Part shown: positions 1-12,857 of the stretch, piece after piece
Layout: each line of letters starts with the position of its first letter
Position numbering within the stretch: the stretch's first letter is position 1
Assembly: GCA_020747065.1 (NCBI GenBank)
Contig: JAGMVK010000012.1
Span: 558,001 to 622,000, forward strand
Origin: Cadophora sp. MPI-SDFR-AT-0126
Lineage: Eukaryota; Ascomycota; Leotiomycetes; Helotiales; Ploettnerulaceae
Direction of reading: 5' to 3'
DNA: 64,000 nucleotides
Position numbers and translations under genes: made by a program
The notes under the pieces: model-generated
Seen by the model: the letters and a program-made list of their open reading frames with translations, nothing else
Database searches by the model: none
Told to the model about the DNA's origin: nothing

Positions 1-1100
1 TGAATTTGAAATCCTTCAATCCTCCAATACCAACGTCGACCTTGAAAATGGCCCCTGCATATGGCTTGGTCTTGTCATGATCGTCCGCGGTCGTCACCCA
101 GAGTTCCGTTCCGATAAAGACAGGGCATGTGATGCACTTCGTTGGATAAGTGATCTCCCCTATCACTTTTCCTTCCGGAGAGATCTTCAAGACTCGGCTT
201 TCACCATAGATTGCCTGCCAGATGTTTCCTTCAGTATCGACCTTGAATCCATCTGGTTCTCCACTGCCGTCATGTTGCCAGAAGACTCGCTCGTTGGTGA
301 TGTCTCCAGTCGAGCCGTCGAAGTCAAATGCGATGATACGTCTCTCGGTTGAGTGCGTGAAGTACAAGGTCTTGTGATCTCTGGACCATCCGATGCTATT
401 GGGGATGGTCAAGGAAGACCGTAGTGTCTTCCGACTCAAGTCCGAATCGAAGCGAAAGAGGGAGCCTGCTTGTGTTTAGCCGCTTTCTTGTGGAAATTTA
501 ACCACATTTCCAATTGAAATAAGTTCTTCATCACGTGAAGACCATGAATGGAATATTGGGTGCTTCCAAGGACATCCTCATCGAGGGCTGTCATTTGAAT
601 AAAGAACCAGTTTGCCGATCAACATTCAACAATGAAAAGAGAGACCCAAAGAAAAGAATGCGGAACCCACCCTCAGCCTGCGGTTCTCCAACCCAGAAGT
701 CGTTCATGGTTCCAACCCAGAATCTCCCTTGCGGATCAATTGCCCCGTCGTTACTCCGCAATCTCTCATCTTTCTCCTCGCTGTCGAAGAACCTCTTCAA
801 TAGATCATACTTTCCTGTCTCCCTATCTAATATGTACACCCCACTCTTCCCCCCGATCAAAATCTTCTTTCTCGAATCAACACTCTCGATGTCAGCTGTT
901 ACACCAACTGGCATATCAAATTGTAAGGTCTTCAAACTCTTTGGCCCAATGCTCAGGTCGACGGTGTGCAGCTGCCTCTTGATGATATCCACAAAACGCA
1001 ACCGGTTGGTGGCCTCCTCATAGTAAGGACCCTCACCAAGAGAACAGTGGAGGTCCAGATAGGGCTCCGTGACGGTCCATCGTTGATATGAGGAAGACAT
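1..1100 (-). CDS. SMP-30/gluconolactonase/regucalcin-like protein (C-terminus runs off the window)
   Basis: Predicted six-bladed beta-propeller lactonase of the SMP-30/regucalcin family, probably cytosolic and metal-dependent, hydrolysing a sugar lactone or similar ester. Exon 1 is 1100-671 and exon 2 is 465-1. The split codon across intron 466-670 reads through to GSLFRFD, which is where the family continues. Family landmarks are an early acidic residue in GEGPYYEE, then NDGAIDPQGRFWVGTM, IPNSIGW and GEPDGFKVDTEGNIW. About 298 residues are visible, close to the usual 290-310, so only a few C-terminal residues and the stop are missing. I chose the Met at 1100 because the family starts there. 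An in-frame Met at 1214 would add a 38-residue hydrophobic, basic leader. The intron is long for this locus (205 bp). The exact substrate cannot be told from sequence. Confidence 0.85.
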
Positions 1101-4100
1101 GATTGCTGGTTTCCTTCGTAGAAAGAACGAAATGATCCAATGCCACCAGGAGAGAATCGAACTCGAGCTTCTGTTGAATGGGAAAGCCATCGCGGGGGAG
1201 CTGGACGAAGGCACTCGCTAGGCGATCAATAGTGGGTCCGTTTTCGGAAGCGAAGAATAAAACCCGACAGTGGGGCAGCAACGTTCTCCAGTACGGCTCC
1301 CGTCTACTATCTGATATTGGATTTCAAAGAGCCCAAAGCACAAGAGTCCTCGAAGGCTAGTAATTGGATTGGAATGAATCCACCGGGTTTGAATCCTTTG
1401 CGAAAGGCGAGCATCAACTATATCATACTTGGTCGGTTAGCAATATCATCGTTGTCGCGATGTGGCCAAAGGCTCGGTTGCCGGGCCTCAGTCCCGACCC
1501 ATATCCCCATCGCTCCGACAATCCATCTTCCGCGAAGGTTTGTTGGCGAAAGACATATTCTAATCTTTCGCTTGATGAAGGCGCAAGTTTTGCTGTGTCT
1601 TTAATGTATGGATGTTGTGGCGGATATTCCGTTCGGTTCTGCCTATATTGCTGGTTTTGTTCGTGATGGCTGGTGCGACTCCAATTGTCAATTTGCTCCT
1701 CGTAAGTTAGACAAAGACGGGTCCTTTCCTTTCGTCCTATCGATACGAGTCCTTCTATTGCTGGCCGATGGCTCATGTGTATGAGTGACTTAGTTGGGTG
1801 CCATTTCATGCCCTTCTCACCTTGCGCTTCAGTCTTCGCGGTCATTCTCTTCATGCTTTCTATGTCACCCCGAGGCAATCAGGCAGCATGGAGAAGATGA
1901 AGAAACCGCATTTTGAGTTCAGAGAATTCAACACTTGAGTTTTCTGCATCTGGCTTCATCGGGAAGGTGTTGGTTGGCTCATGTGCCAACGAGCAGGCAT
2001 TTTCCATGTTGAATGTCGTCAGACCTGCCCAATACACCAAATCTTTATCTTTGCTATCGCTCCGCCGGGTTGTGCTCGACACTTGAGCTCGAGGGAGGCA
2101 TGGAAATTTCAATTCGAAATAAGCATCACAGCTGGACACGTCATCCCGAAGACCGATGGCTCATGGTTCTCATCCGAGAGGTTCCCCAGATCTTGAGCCA
2201 GGACTCCCCCGGACTGTTTAGACTTTTTTTTCTAGCTTCAACGCGTTATCCCGTGGCTAGAGACTCTGCTCAAATTCCAAAATTCATGCTAGCTACTGTA
2301 TAAAGTTCCGAAAAGCTAGGAGGAAAGCTTTTAAATTCCAAATTTCGAATGAAAGAGGATGGTCTCGCAACATGGGTATCTCCATGGACTTGGAGGCTAT
2401 CGAGCGCGCCACAAGGGGTTGATCCGCGCTGTGCCAGTTTTTCTGTTTCTTGGACTGTTCCTGCAGCGCCAGTTTCTCCTGTGGGAGTTCCCGTCTCAGA
2501 GCTTACCAGCCATTTAAGTTTATTTCGTACATTATCACACTGCAGAGATTGATGCAGCTCTACATGCATTGCTCACCGCAATGCCCCTGCCACAACTTCA
2601 CGATCCACATCCTGCGGGACTTACAACATAATCAGAAAGTGGTCACTGACCGCCAATTTGAACTCAAATCGATCATTCAGACTCAGTTGGGTCTGCTCAC
2701 CGCACAGCGGTCCTGCGTCTTCCTGGACTAGGGCCTGTAACCATGCCTTCAAGCGTGCAGAATCACCTGCTTAAGCGCTATCACATCACAATCACATCAC
2801 ATCACTTCATGCGCGCAACAACGCCTCGAAACAAGACGGCTTCTCAAGCCGACCACTATCCGGCATATTTATGAAACTGAGAGAAAGCCCTAATCACCGG
2901 CCACTGCATGGCACCGGTACCACAAGTATCGTCGGCAAAAGCACGTGGCAAGTGCAAATCATGCTTTCCAGCTCGGCTCAGGATAAAATCAAATCTACAA
3001 TGCCAACGCGTTTTAATCATGACTTGTGTGATGTTTTGGCCAGAAGTTTCCGAGCGCTACGGGCCTATTCTTTGGCTTGCTTCCAAAAGTCAAGATCAGG
3101 GCGACTGGAATGGCCTTCGGGGCGGAAGGAGATTTGTGTCATCGTTAAACATTCAGAAACTGGCTTTCTTTGCTTCTTGATACCAACAATTCATAGTGGC
3201 TGGATCAGAACTTTGGAGGAGAAACAATTCGCCGTACGATGTTGATCAAAAGTTCAGTTAATTCTGGGTTAGGGCCCTGGACTCCTGTCCGAAATCAGCG
3301 CGGATGAGAGCCCAGGCCGTGCTAGATAGATAAACAGGCTCATGCTCAAAATAAGCAGCGAAAGCTAGCTCTCGAGCCGTTTATTAGGGTCACCTTGAAA
3401 GTTTGTTTTCTGAAGTTTACCAATTATTGGATATCTTCTTTCATTTTACATTTTTATTTATAGCATAGGACGAGGGATGCGATTCGGGAAGCACCTGACA
3501 GTATGACCATGCGAGGTTGCGTGTTACTGCATGTGTGGTTAGCATGCAGCTGCTGGAGATGATGGGAAGGGAAACCAATCAAGATGGTTCTGTACGCCTC
3601 ATCCCATCTCGTTGCCTTGTTCTGTGTGTATACAGTGAAAGGACTGCCGGATGGTTCGCTCTCCTTTTCCACAATCCTTCGCCCTGTTCCTGCAGATGCA
3701 GCAACATTTTGAAGGCTGGCGACGATGGCCGATCATGATGATGTGCTTTTCGCCCTGTATTGATTGCTAGGGCCAGACCTGCTTGCGTTCCGTAAAGTCA
3801 GCCGGAGATTCAGTCCCAGAACAGCCAAGTTCCTTTCGATTTCTCGATACCAGGTCCAGCAACGGTTCGCCGATATCCAGCCATCATCACCGCCACATGC
3901 CATTGGTTGGTACTAAGTAACCTGACCGTGCTTACTCCGCGGCAAGGTCCCGCCTGAAAGCTAGCAGTTCCGTTGTTTGAGAGTGGAACGGTTCTCGGGA
4001 TGGGGCATGATGAACGTTGAGCACACGCTAAAGCAAGACCTTACCAGCAGGTTGGAAAGGGCGGACTGGTAGCCTAAACCTAATCGATCTCTCCTTATTT

Positions 4101-7100
4101 CGGGGAAGGGAAGGAAGGAAGGAAAAGACGACTGCTACAGCAAGGCAGAATCCTTCCTTCTTCAGCACGGCTGGGCGATGACATTCCTTCCCAGGTGTGA
4201 TTCAAGAAGAAGCAGGTGTCATATAATCAGTGTAATAATAGCCCACGGTCCCGGATGGAAGGCACCGTGCTTTTGGAAACCTTGCCATTCGCCGGAATAG
4301 TGGTATAAGAGCCGCATGTTATAACCCGAAAGAAGGTTACAGAAATGTGAGGTATGATTGACAGCTTGCAGCCTTGCAGGAGGCATGATCCCATGGAAGG
4401 CTCACCGTTGCTCATGGAAGCTGTGGGGGTTTCAACGCCATGGCTGGTCATGCAGCTGAGCGGATGCACTGTTGAGATCCCTGGAAACCGGCCTCCTGGC
4501 TAGTCCGATGCTCGTAGTCTCGCCAGACGCTGGCAGAAGAGGGTGGACCGAAGCGACCCATGCTTTTCTTATTTCTATCTCAACAGGATCATCACGGCTA
4601 CTCTCGTTCCCCCCGAGACATCCCATACAGGTTCAAGCAAGTAGATCATGAGATCAGAATAATCTTGTTGGAAAGGCATCATACCCTGAGTTGCCTTCGT
4701 GTTAGCTCGACACGGGTAATGCTCAACTTCGGAATGCGACATTTCCAGCCGGTTCTGGCTGCAGGATGCCAGGATCCCATTGCCTGGGAGTAGGGAACTC
4801 ACCCGAACCTACGGATTGTTAGGGCAATGACTGCTTTATCCGAGCGAGAGTCGAAAATGAAGCCAATAGGAAGAAAGGCAGGGATCAAAACAAATATCCC
4901 AGACAATGGGTGAGGCATTTGAGCCCTTTTTGAGCATCGGAATGGCCGAATATGGACTCAGAGGAACCACAATGTCGTCGTCTCGTATTTGCTTTCCGAA
5001 CAGTCATGATCATCGTCATTTACGATAGACTTACTGGAGTAGCAATCTTTATTTAACTATTCAGGAATCAGAATCATTCTCTTAAAATCATAAGCTAAGA
5101 TACAATAATGGGTTTCGTGAAGATAGAAAAGATCATCCGTCTCATATCTTTCAGCGTCCCCGATCAGGAATTTTCTTCCCTCTTGAAATTGCTTTGTGGT
5201 CAGGTGGGATTTTATCAGGTACAAATTGTTCCTCTGGGGGGTTTGGGCCGCTATGCACATCACTTGCTATGCATGCGAACCGACAAACCTCGGAAAAAAT
5301 TTCAAACCTCTGCGGCACGGGGCGCTTTGTTAATGTACACCACCATCGTCATTCATGTACGGAGGTATATACCATTTGGCTGGATAGAGAGAACTAACAG
5401 CCGATGATGTGCAGGTCTCTCGATCTTTCGAGAGTCGAGAACTTTACAAAAGACGCCAACCCGATTTCGACGATATGTCGAGCCGGTGTCCTGGACCTGG
5501 AAACCTTCGGGGCAGCCTCCCAGGGGATTCCAAGTAAAAACGTTATCAGAGCGCACTACTGCAGCTCATCTTGTGCTCCACACGCTTGAGCCAAGCCAAA
5601 TGCACAGGCACAGATTAACAGAGAGTGGACAGAACAATGAAGAGTATCTCGCTGGGGTCTCTAAGAACCGACTGCGAAAAGGACGATCCAGTACGATACG
5701 CAAGAATCAATGTCAGATACTTGGAAGGCTGATATTTACCAACGCAGCCCTACACTACAAGGCGATACGTGGGAGAACATTACAACTTGAGCAAGAGGTC
5801 TACGACATCATTCTGCAGCTGTTCCTGTCCATCTAGAGCAGGGGTTCGTATGGGAATCCGGGATCAGGCAAGTTGAATGGACGATGCATGGGGGCTTCCC
5901 CTTGGGAGCCGAATCGATCCAATCCTACAAGGGGGGTCTGAGAGAAACGGCAGAGGAAGGCCACAACGAATCGACCGAGACAAAGACAGGGCTGGAGATT
6001 TGGGCGCAAAAGGGTCTCACTTTCACACGGATCGGTTCCACGTCCCAAGCCTCTGACTTCAGAATTCACAAAAGGTAAAGAGGCTTCCGAGGTCGACAAG
6101 ATCGATGCATTGTGGTGCGTTTGTAAGCGAACCATACAGCATAGCATCGCCAGGCCCGACTACGGAGGAAAGCTGCTATCATATCAAGCAGCCATTCGGA
6201 AGCCAGGGCAAAGAACAAAAGAACCACAGATAGCTCGTCATCCCACAACCGGGGCAGGATCACGGACTTGAGTCTGTGGCAGCGTGGGTAGACGCCTCGT
6301 CTTTCTGTTGGCTACCAACCTCCCAGTGCCAAAAGCAGTTCTGACATTTTTGTCCTGTAATTTACGTACGGAAGGCAGCCGAGTAGTGATTATGGCTCTC
6401 ATTTCGTTTCCCGCTCAGGATAAGCAGCCCTGTAATAGACCGTTCACATCCCTATCTATCCACAAGAGGCAGCTTCATAGGTCATCGTCGTCAACGTCGC
6501 CGTCAAGTCGCAACACTGAGGCGCTCGAGCCCGAGAGGAAGAGCTCTCCGATGGATTTAAGGGGGTTGAGGCACAGCTCATCACAGCACAAGTGACTAGA
6601 AAGTTACCAAACCATCAATGGCCTGCATTGCGGATGAGCTACTGCAGCACGATACAGAGCCGATCAATCAGATCAACCGCGCAATCTATTCTTTATCCTC
6701 TATCCACTATCCTCTATCCGCCTGCAGACAAACGCAGCAGCGAAGAACCTCCACTGTCCAGCAGGTCCAGGTCGCCCTGTCCACAAAACCTGTTCTCCCT
6801 CCCATCATTCTCATTCTCCTAAAGCAGAGCGCCACTTGATCTAGTGATGCCGCTTGAAGGCTGAAAGGCTGAACCATCGAATTAGTCACCACGCGATCAC
6901 CACGATGATACGGAGGCCTAGTTAAGGATGAGACCATGACCATTATTGTGTTTAGTCCGAAGCTACGGTGTTTAATTGCAGGGTCGCCCGAGGGGAGAAC
7001 CGGCACACTGGTAGCGCACCTTGACGAGCATTTCCAAGCTCCTCACTTCTTCCTCAGGCATAGTACATTTGATGATCAGAGTGCTTGCTCTAGTTCTCAC

Positions 7101-8872
7101 CAAGTTCCCAGCCATCGCTTTCCTTCCTGCCGGCAAACCTCTGCCGCGCTTGAAGCTTCGCTACCACCCAGCCAATTTATGACTGTCGGCAAGAAGTCAA
7201 CTCACAAAGCGCCATGGTGCGAAAGTATCGTGCGGTACCTCCGCAAGAAAATCGTCATCAAGCTGGCTTCACCGTTACGTCTTGGCCTGGTACTAGTTCA
7301 CAATAGTTGCGGTGAGAAGGAAAGTGAAAGAGTGAGCAGTGTCAACAGTGGGTTCCTGCTGAAGATGCCCACCACGCCTTGTATAATTAGTTCTGGCTTC
7401 GAAGTTCTTCACCGCACACGATGACGATGCAGCTACTGAAAGTTTGAGTTCATCACGCCGACCGCCATTAAAAGCATAGCTTGGTTAAGGAATGCCTAAC
7501 TACTATTAGGGCCGCATATTACTCCGGCAATTTTCCCTAAAGTTCAACATCGTGGGAACTACAGACTTTCGCACCTCCGCTAGGCCCTTTCTCGCGGTTC
7601 TAGTTGCTGTCATAGCTCGACAACGTCTTTGTTAAAACCCTATCCAGCACTTAATTAGTTACTTGCAGCCAGTCTCTTCCCTTCCACTTGGCCTGCCTGC
7701 TCAAAAAGAACTCTCAGGAAGGTCACGCCTGTTCATAAAATGCCACCGCCAGTCAGCCATGCGAGCCTGCCTAGTCTTAGAACACAGGGGCTCGCTGCAC
7801 ATGGTCAACACCCGCGGGCCGCCTCGAGAACGACGGGTGGGCCGCGTGTCTGTAGCCATCCTTGCCCTGCAGCACCGTACCATGCCCATGCCCATGCCCT
7901 GGACTCCGTATGCCTGTGCGAAACTAAAGTTTCTTGGGAATTCGGAATCGACCCAAGCTCAGAGCCTGGCGAGCCTAGCAAGTCTTCTAACCTCACACGC
8001 TCTAGTAGCCGGAGCCCTGCCGTTAACAAGATATGTTAGCACGGCACAGCTTGCCCCGGTCCGTTGCCATTGCCTGCAGCAGCCTTTAAGCACCCCAGTT
8101 TGCTCCCAAAACGACCCGCTATGGTTCTTGAATCCTGGTCATTATGATCTCTTTGGTGCCGGTTTGTGAAGGGGTCTCGAGTGTCTGTGAGCAGACAGGC
8201 GTGGGACTGGAAGAAGAAAAGCTTGGGGGTTCCCCAATATTGGAAGAGATGCTGGCTCATCCAGTTCTGCGTCTACTTCATACTCTGCTCTGCATCTACT
8301 CTGCGTCGAGCTAACCCCGTCATCAACAAACACCCGCCAGCCATCCACAGGCAATACTTCAACCCTTCTGCATCTTCAGCCTGTAGGAGGATCCCTTCGG
8401 CGGCATTTCTAGTTTCTTTCCCTCTCAATTCGTGCTTCTCCACCAGTCGCGAGGCTTTCCTGCAGTTCCTGCTCATGACTGGTCCGTCGACCGCAGCCGT
8501 CTCCCACTTTCGGTCAGTTCGCTCGATTCTCTGGATCACTGGTCACCACTGGCGTTCTATATCCATCATTGCTGCGCAATAACTAATACCCAGTGACTTG
8601 TCTTACAGTCCTTAGCTGCTTCTGCTTCCCAAATCTTTGGTCCAATCCATCCATTCACCGACTGCCTGGCTGCTCCGCCTCGACATTTTCCACTTCCAAC
8701 ATCACTGAAACACCCCTGCCATAACAAGTCACTCCACAGCACCAGCAGAAGGGAAGACACGAGTACTTCACTAGAGCCCTCGGTGCGACGACACCAGCAA
8801 TGTTCCGCACTTGACGGTTTAAACCGATGCAATACGAGGCGACCAGCAAACTAGAATAGCAACCACAGCTGA
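1101..8872. other. Long gene-free region upstream of the bZIP gene
   Basis: Nearly 7.8 kb in which I find no gene I can support. Open frames are short, overlap on both strands, lack family motifs, and cannot be joined by convincing splice sites. It holds simple-sequence patches (GGAA repeats near 4105-4125) and, from about 8,340 to 8,800, pyrimidine-rich sequence typical of fungal core promoters and leaders. The most economical reading is the promoter and upstream regulatory region of the bZIP gene, plus the short promoter of the SMP-30 gene at its left end. A non-coding RNA cannot be excluded. Confidence 0.5.
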
Positions 8873-9178
8873 CTTTCACCGCTCGCCGAGAGGCTTTATT
8901 GGCAAGCTTCCCAAAAACACAAAATCGATCTGGCTGTACAAGGTTTTCTGACGCGGCGTCCGTCGTGCGAAAGTCAGACCTTTGTTGCCTTTGGAGACGA
9001 CCCACAGATATCGCCCAAAGCAAATCGGTTTCTGGGCAATCAAACTCCAGAGGTCCTCGAAAGACGTCTTACTGACTTTGTATTCAAGCTTCACAGCTAT
9101 CAGCAGAGCTGGGAAGGTATTGGGACACGTCAATGTCCCGGTCCTGGGGACCATCAAGGGTTAGGGGATCAGGACCCG

Positions 9179-10873
9179 ATGTCGCAGAGGCCGTCTGCGT
9201 CTCGTCCTGCATCTCGGTCGCCGCCCGAAGGTCAAAGATTCATTCTACCACCTGTGCAGCTTCGAGATGACTCTCAGCAGGAGGGGCGACAGGCAGAGAG
9301 ACAGCAGCCGGAGCCCGAAAGTCGAGGCTTTTCTCATCAACTGCAGACATCCCCTCAGCATGCCCAGAGCTCTCAGGACACAGGATCTGGAGAGGATTGG
9401 AGAGGAGCGAGACAGCAGAGGGACTTGGGAGTCCATTCTATACTAAACCCATCGGAGCCTGAGGGCGGTGGAAGTTCGAGTCGTCGATTGAGCGGCGCGA
9501 CGAGTGAGTCTCCCATTTCGGCTGTTGGGCGACCCCCATATGGCGCAAGTCCGGAGCAGTCCCATGCATTTCCTGGTCAGCAATTGCCTCAGAGTATGGC
9601 GCCTCGACGAATCTTAACACCAAGATCACCCTCAGCTCGAGCTGTGAGTGCAGGAAGAGGAGGTCCAGCAACCATCGATGCGCAGCAATCACCTTTCTTA
9701 CCTTCAAGAGGACGAGTGTATATGGCCGAGCCTGGCCCTAATGCAACATCTGATATCCCTCCAATGCCTACCCCTGGGCAAACACAGTACCAGCAACAGT
9801 ATGGCTTTCCACCCGCGTCCTCAACGCCGTCAATCGCGCCTAGGCGGTCCAGCGGAGGCACTATGCAAGCTCCTGGCGGCGCTAGACTTTCGCAAAGCGC
9901 AAGTCCGAGCATGTCAGCATCTTCAAACAATCCTTCATCGAGTCAGACTTCTCCAGCATCTTTCCTTCTTCAAAAAGGTGGAACGCAGCCCACGTCGTAC
10001 TATCCCGGTTCGTCATTTGGGACTTCAATACAAGCGGGAGGTGGAATGCAATTTCAAGGGCCATCTGGAGTACCTGAAGGTCCGTACACTTCTCCAGATC
10101 CTCAGACTCAAGCCAGCTCTTTCCATTCCAGTAGCGCAGGCAGTTCAAGGCAGACTTCTGCTTCAGATCCCATTCAAGTCCTGACAATAACCACGTCTCA
10201 AGGCTCCTTCAAAGTGCCTGTAGACGTGCACCAGGCTTCCAAATTGGCTGATGAAAAACGTGCAAGGAACGCAGGCGCCTCTGCAAGATTCCGTCAACGT
10301 AGAAAAGAAAAGGAGAGGGAGGCCAATACGAGCATTGAAAAGCTCCAGCAGCAGGCGAGAGAGCAGGATCGGAGAATGAGGGAAATTGAGCAGGAAAGGG
10401 ACCGGTACAGGATCGAGAGGGACCGGCTGCGAGATCTGATGCTCAGAAATCCCGAGATGAGGCATCTTGCCTTGCAAGGGCCTCCAAGTCCTCAAAGCAT
10501 GCGATCGGGCTCGTTCCCGGGTATGGGCCAGCCCCCCCCGCAACCACCCCCTCAGACAGGCTTTCATGGGCCGGAGACCTCCACAGAACGAGCTCCTAGG
10601 AGAAGAAGGACCGATACGCAAGGAGAGTTCACCAGCTTGCCGTACACTCTTCCGCCAGCCTCAACCCTCCCTCCGGTTCAGTCCCCAGGAGGATACTTTG
10701 GCCCGCCCGGACCGCCAAATTTGCCTCCTCTGCGCATCGAACAAGCACCTGGCCCGCAGACCCCAGGCGCAAACATCACCCCTTCTACGAGCGCTGGTCC
10801 CCTACCTCCTCACGATCCCTACGCGCGCAGTCCGTACGAGCGAGGCTGGCCTGGAGATGCCGCACGCCGGTAG
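9179..10873 (+). CDS. bZIP transcription factor
   Basis: Single-exon, 564-residue sequence-specific DNA-binding protein of the nucleus. The bZIP domain lies at about residues 350-425. The basic region contains RNAGASARFRQRRKEKE, which carries the N-x7-R signature (N-AGASARF-R). It is followed by a long charged, heptad-like helix rich in Glu, Arg and Gln. The N-terminal 320 residues are Ser/Pro/Gln-rich low-complexity sequence, as is the Pro-rich C-terminus, typical of activation regions. The ASARFRQRR core is closest in my memory to MetR/Cys3-like and related ascomycete bZIPs, but I cannot assign an orthologue. The Met at 9179 is the first in frame, but its context is poor (C at -3), and the frame is open without any Met for 102 codons upstream. 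The next gene starts about 2 kb downstream on the same strand. Confidence 0.9.
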   Translation: MSQRPSASRPASRSPPEGQRFILPPVQLRDDSQQEGRQAERQQPEPESRGFSHQLQTSPQHAQSSQDTGSGEDWRGARQQRDLGVHSILNPSEPEGGGSSSRRLSGATSESPISAVGRPPYGASPEQSHAFPGQQLPQSMAPRRILTPRSPSARAVSAGRGGPATIDAQQSPFLPSRGRVYMAEPGPNATSDIPPMPTPGQTQYQQQYGFPPASSTPSIAPRRSSGGTMQAPGGARLSQSASPSMSASSNNPSSSQTSPASFLLQKGGTQPTSYYPGSSFGTSIQAGGGMQFQGPSGVPEGPYTSPDPQTQASSFHSSSAGSSRQTSASDPIQVLTITTSQGSFKVPVDVHQASKLADEKRARNAGASARFRQRRKEKEREANTSIEKLQQQAREQDRRMREIEQERDRYRIERDRLRDLMLRNPEMRHLALQGPPSPQSMRSGSFPGMGQPPPQPPPQTGFHGPETSTERAPRRRRTDTQGEFTSLPYTLPPASTLPPVQSPGGYFGPPGPPNLPPLRIEQAPGPQTPGANITPSTSAGPLPPHDPYARSPYERGWPGDAARR

Positions 10874-12857
10874 TTTCAATTCGAATGGTCTTGGCGAGAT
10901 AACCAATGTCAACGTCCTCGACCGACAAATCGCGACAATCGAAGTCTCCAAACATAGCCTTCTGTTAATCTCTAATTCGACATACGTTGTCTTGTTGCGT
11001 GAGCAACACCAGTGCTCTCCAGCTATCGACCAAATACACATACATAATCCATTGTATCTACTCTGTGTATCTCTACCACACATATCTCTTTTGCACCATC
11101 ATATCGATTACCATTTTCATCATCAACGTCAAATCATCATCATCGAGGAGCAACAGGAAGAAAGAAAGAGCAGCATTGTTGGGCGACCGACCTCATATAT
11201 CCCCTTTTTGTTTCATCTTGTTTTGTCATTTCCATTCTCGTTTTCGGCGAAAATAGCGAGTTTATACCCCCTGGTGTGGTGCATACTTTTTCCCCCATAT
11301 ACCTTCACATCAAGTTTTGCCATTGGTCACAGTCCAATTCAGTTGTGTCATAAATCTTGAGCCTTTGTTTTGGGTCTTATTTTCTTTTGGAAGTTGCGGA
11401 GAGAAATTTGCGCTTTTTTTTTGTTTTTTTTGCTTTACTTTTGTGTTTCAGCATGGAGTTTGCCGTCGGCGACGCGTGGCCAGCCACATCTTGCACGGTA
11501 TGGGCATACCTTGGAGCAGAGGTGTTGCGTTGTTTTTCCTGGGGGGCTCTGGCTCGGCTTCGGCTTTGGAAGGGGGGAGTCTGGGAGGTTGGCATTTGTG
11601 CTTTTGAGGTGGGAGTGGAGGATCAAAGGAACAAGGAAGACACACAGGCTGGGCGAAAGAGGGCCAAGGTATTGATGCTCTTCGCTGAATAAGAGATCGC
11701 AGGGCGTCCAGAGCGAGGATTGGTTGTACAAGATTGGATATGGGACGGGTCGGGGATCAGGTATACATAAAAATCAGACTGTATTGTACGAAAGAGAGTG
11801 GGAATTGTGTTGGTGATCCTCATAGTATAGCGAGCGGGTGTTGATGGGCTGGTGCGAGTCAATTCTGACATAAGGTTCTTTGCATCATGCATGCAGGCAA
11901 CAGAAGTAGGCAAAACATGCCTTTGCCAAGTATCTATATTCGTACTTGTACATGCACAAAGTGAGGGGTAGTGAGACCTTGAGCCTCCAAATTCATGCGT
12001 CGGGCGGTCATGCCGGCGCCAGAAGCCGACTTTGAGGAAAGCCATGCGAGTTTATCTCGGTTTACGGAAAGCTTTCTTGGTATAAAAGTAACACGGCATG
12101 TCAAGCTCGATATGGCACCCGCTCCGGCCGGCCGGTTGGAAATTGGGTTTTCGGAGGTATCTCCACGTGATGAGGAGGGGTAGTTTTTGAACCTGGCTTT
12201 TCTCAAGCTTGCATCCTGGCCTGCTCGGCTTGGAGACCACAAAATCACCGTCGGGTAGATACCTTCGCTTCTTATCTCTTTGGTCCAAAGCACACGCTTG
12301 TAAGGTCTTGAAACTACCCGGTCCCGGACTATCGGACTCGTTGCGAAGTTCTTACTTACAGTAGAATAGGTGACACAGAGCTTGGACTGTTGATTTGAGA
12401 ATGAGGGGTAATTCTAGCCAAGCGAAACTTAGAGAGAGCTTCTTGTACCTTCGCACTTTGTCCAATCCCGGGCCATATAGTTGATCATTCTATTACCGAG
12501 AATCAGCTCTCACATGCTAAAGTTACATACTAATCTTTCCCATCTAACTTCTCCTTCTTCCAATCACAAGTTCGAATCTATAGGGTCATGTTATCGCCGA
12601 AAATGTCAGCTTCTCCACAGCCAGAGCTCCCTCCCTTGGTCATTATCGCGGGGCATACTTTGGCGCCAAGCGCAAACAGGCAATTGTAACCCGTTCCCTC
12701 TCTGAAGCTTTCCCTGTGAGGCAGTTCCCTCGCCCACCCGTGTGTTACGACTCGTCAGAGCTCATGCAAGCCCACCTTTGGCCTCGAATTTCGAGTGTAA
12801 CAATTAGTTGCACTGCAGCTATTTACTGAAGCCGTAATCCTCTCTTCATTTCTTCCG
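10874..12857. other. Intergenic: bZIP 3' region and ALDH promoter
   Basis: No gene found. The first 600 bases are T-rich with CATCAT and ATCATC runs and are probably the bZIP 3' UTR. The last 400 bases before the aldehyde dehydrogenase are pyrimidine-rich, as expected of a promoter and leader. Small open frames on both strands show no family motif. Confidence 0.5.

Noticed and set aside
535..1023. 162-codon plus-strand frame
   Set aside because: Antisense to the SMP-30-like exon 1, which has clear family motifs.
1423..1878. 151-codon minus-strand frame
   Set aside because: No motif and no promoter or intron signals.
6936..8169. Two plus-strand frames of 162 and 168 codons
   Set aside because: No domain, mixed composition, no splice context or leader. 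The second starts from a non-ATG codon. Could be upstream frames of a long bZIP leader at most.
9648..10621. Open frames on both strands inside the bZIP gene
   Set aside because: Low-complexity coding sequence leaves alternative frames open. The bZIP motif fixes the real frame.
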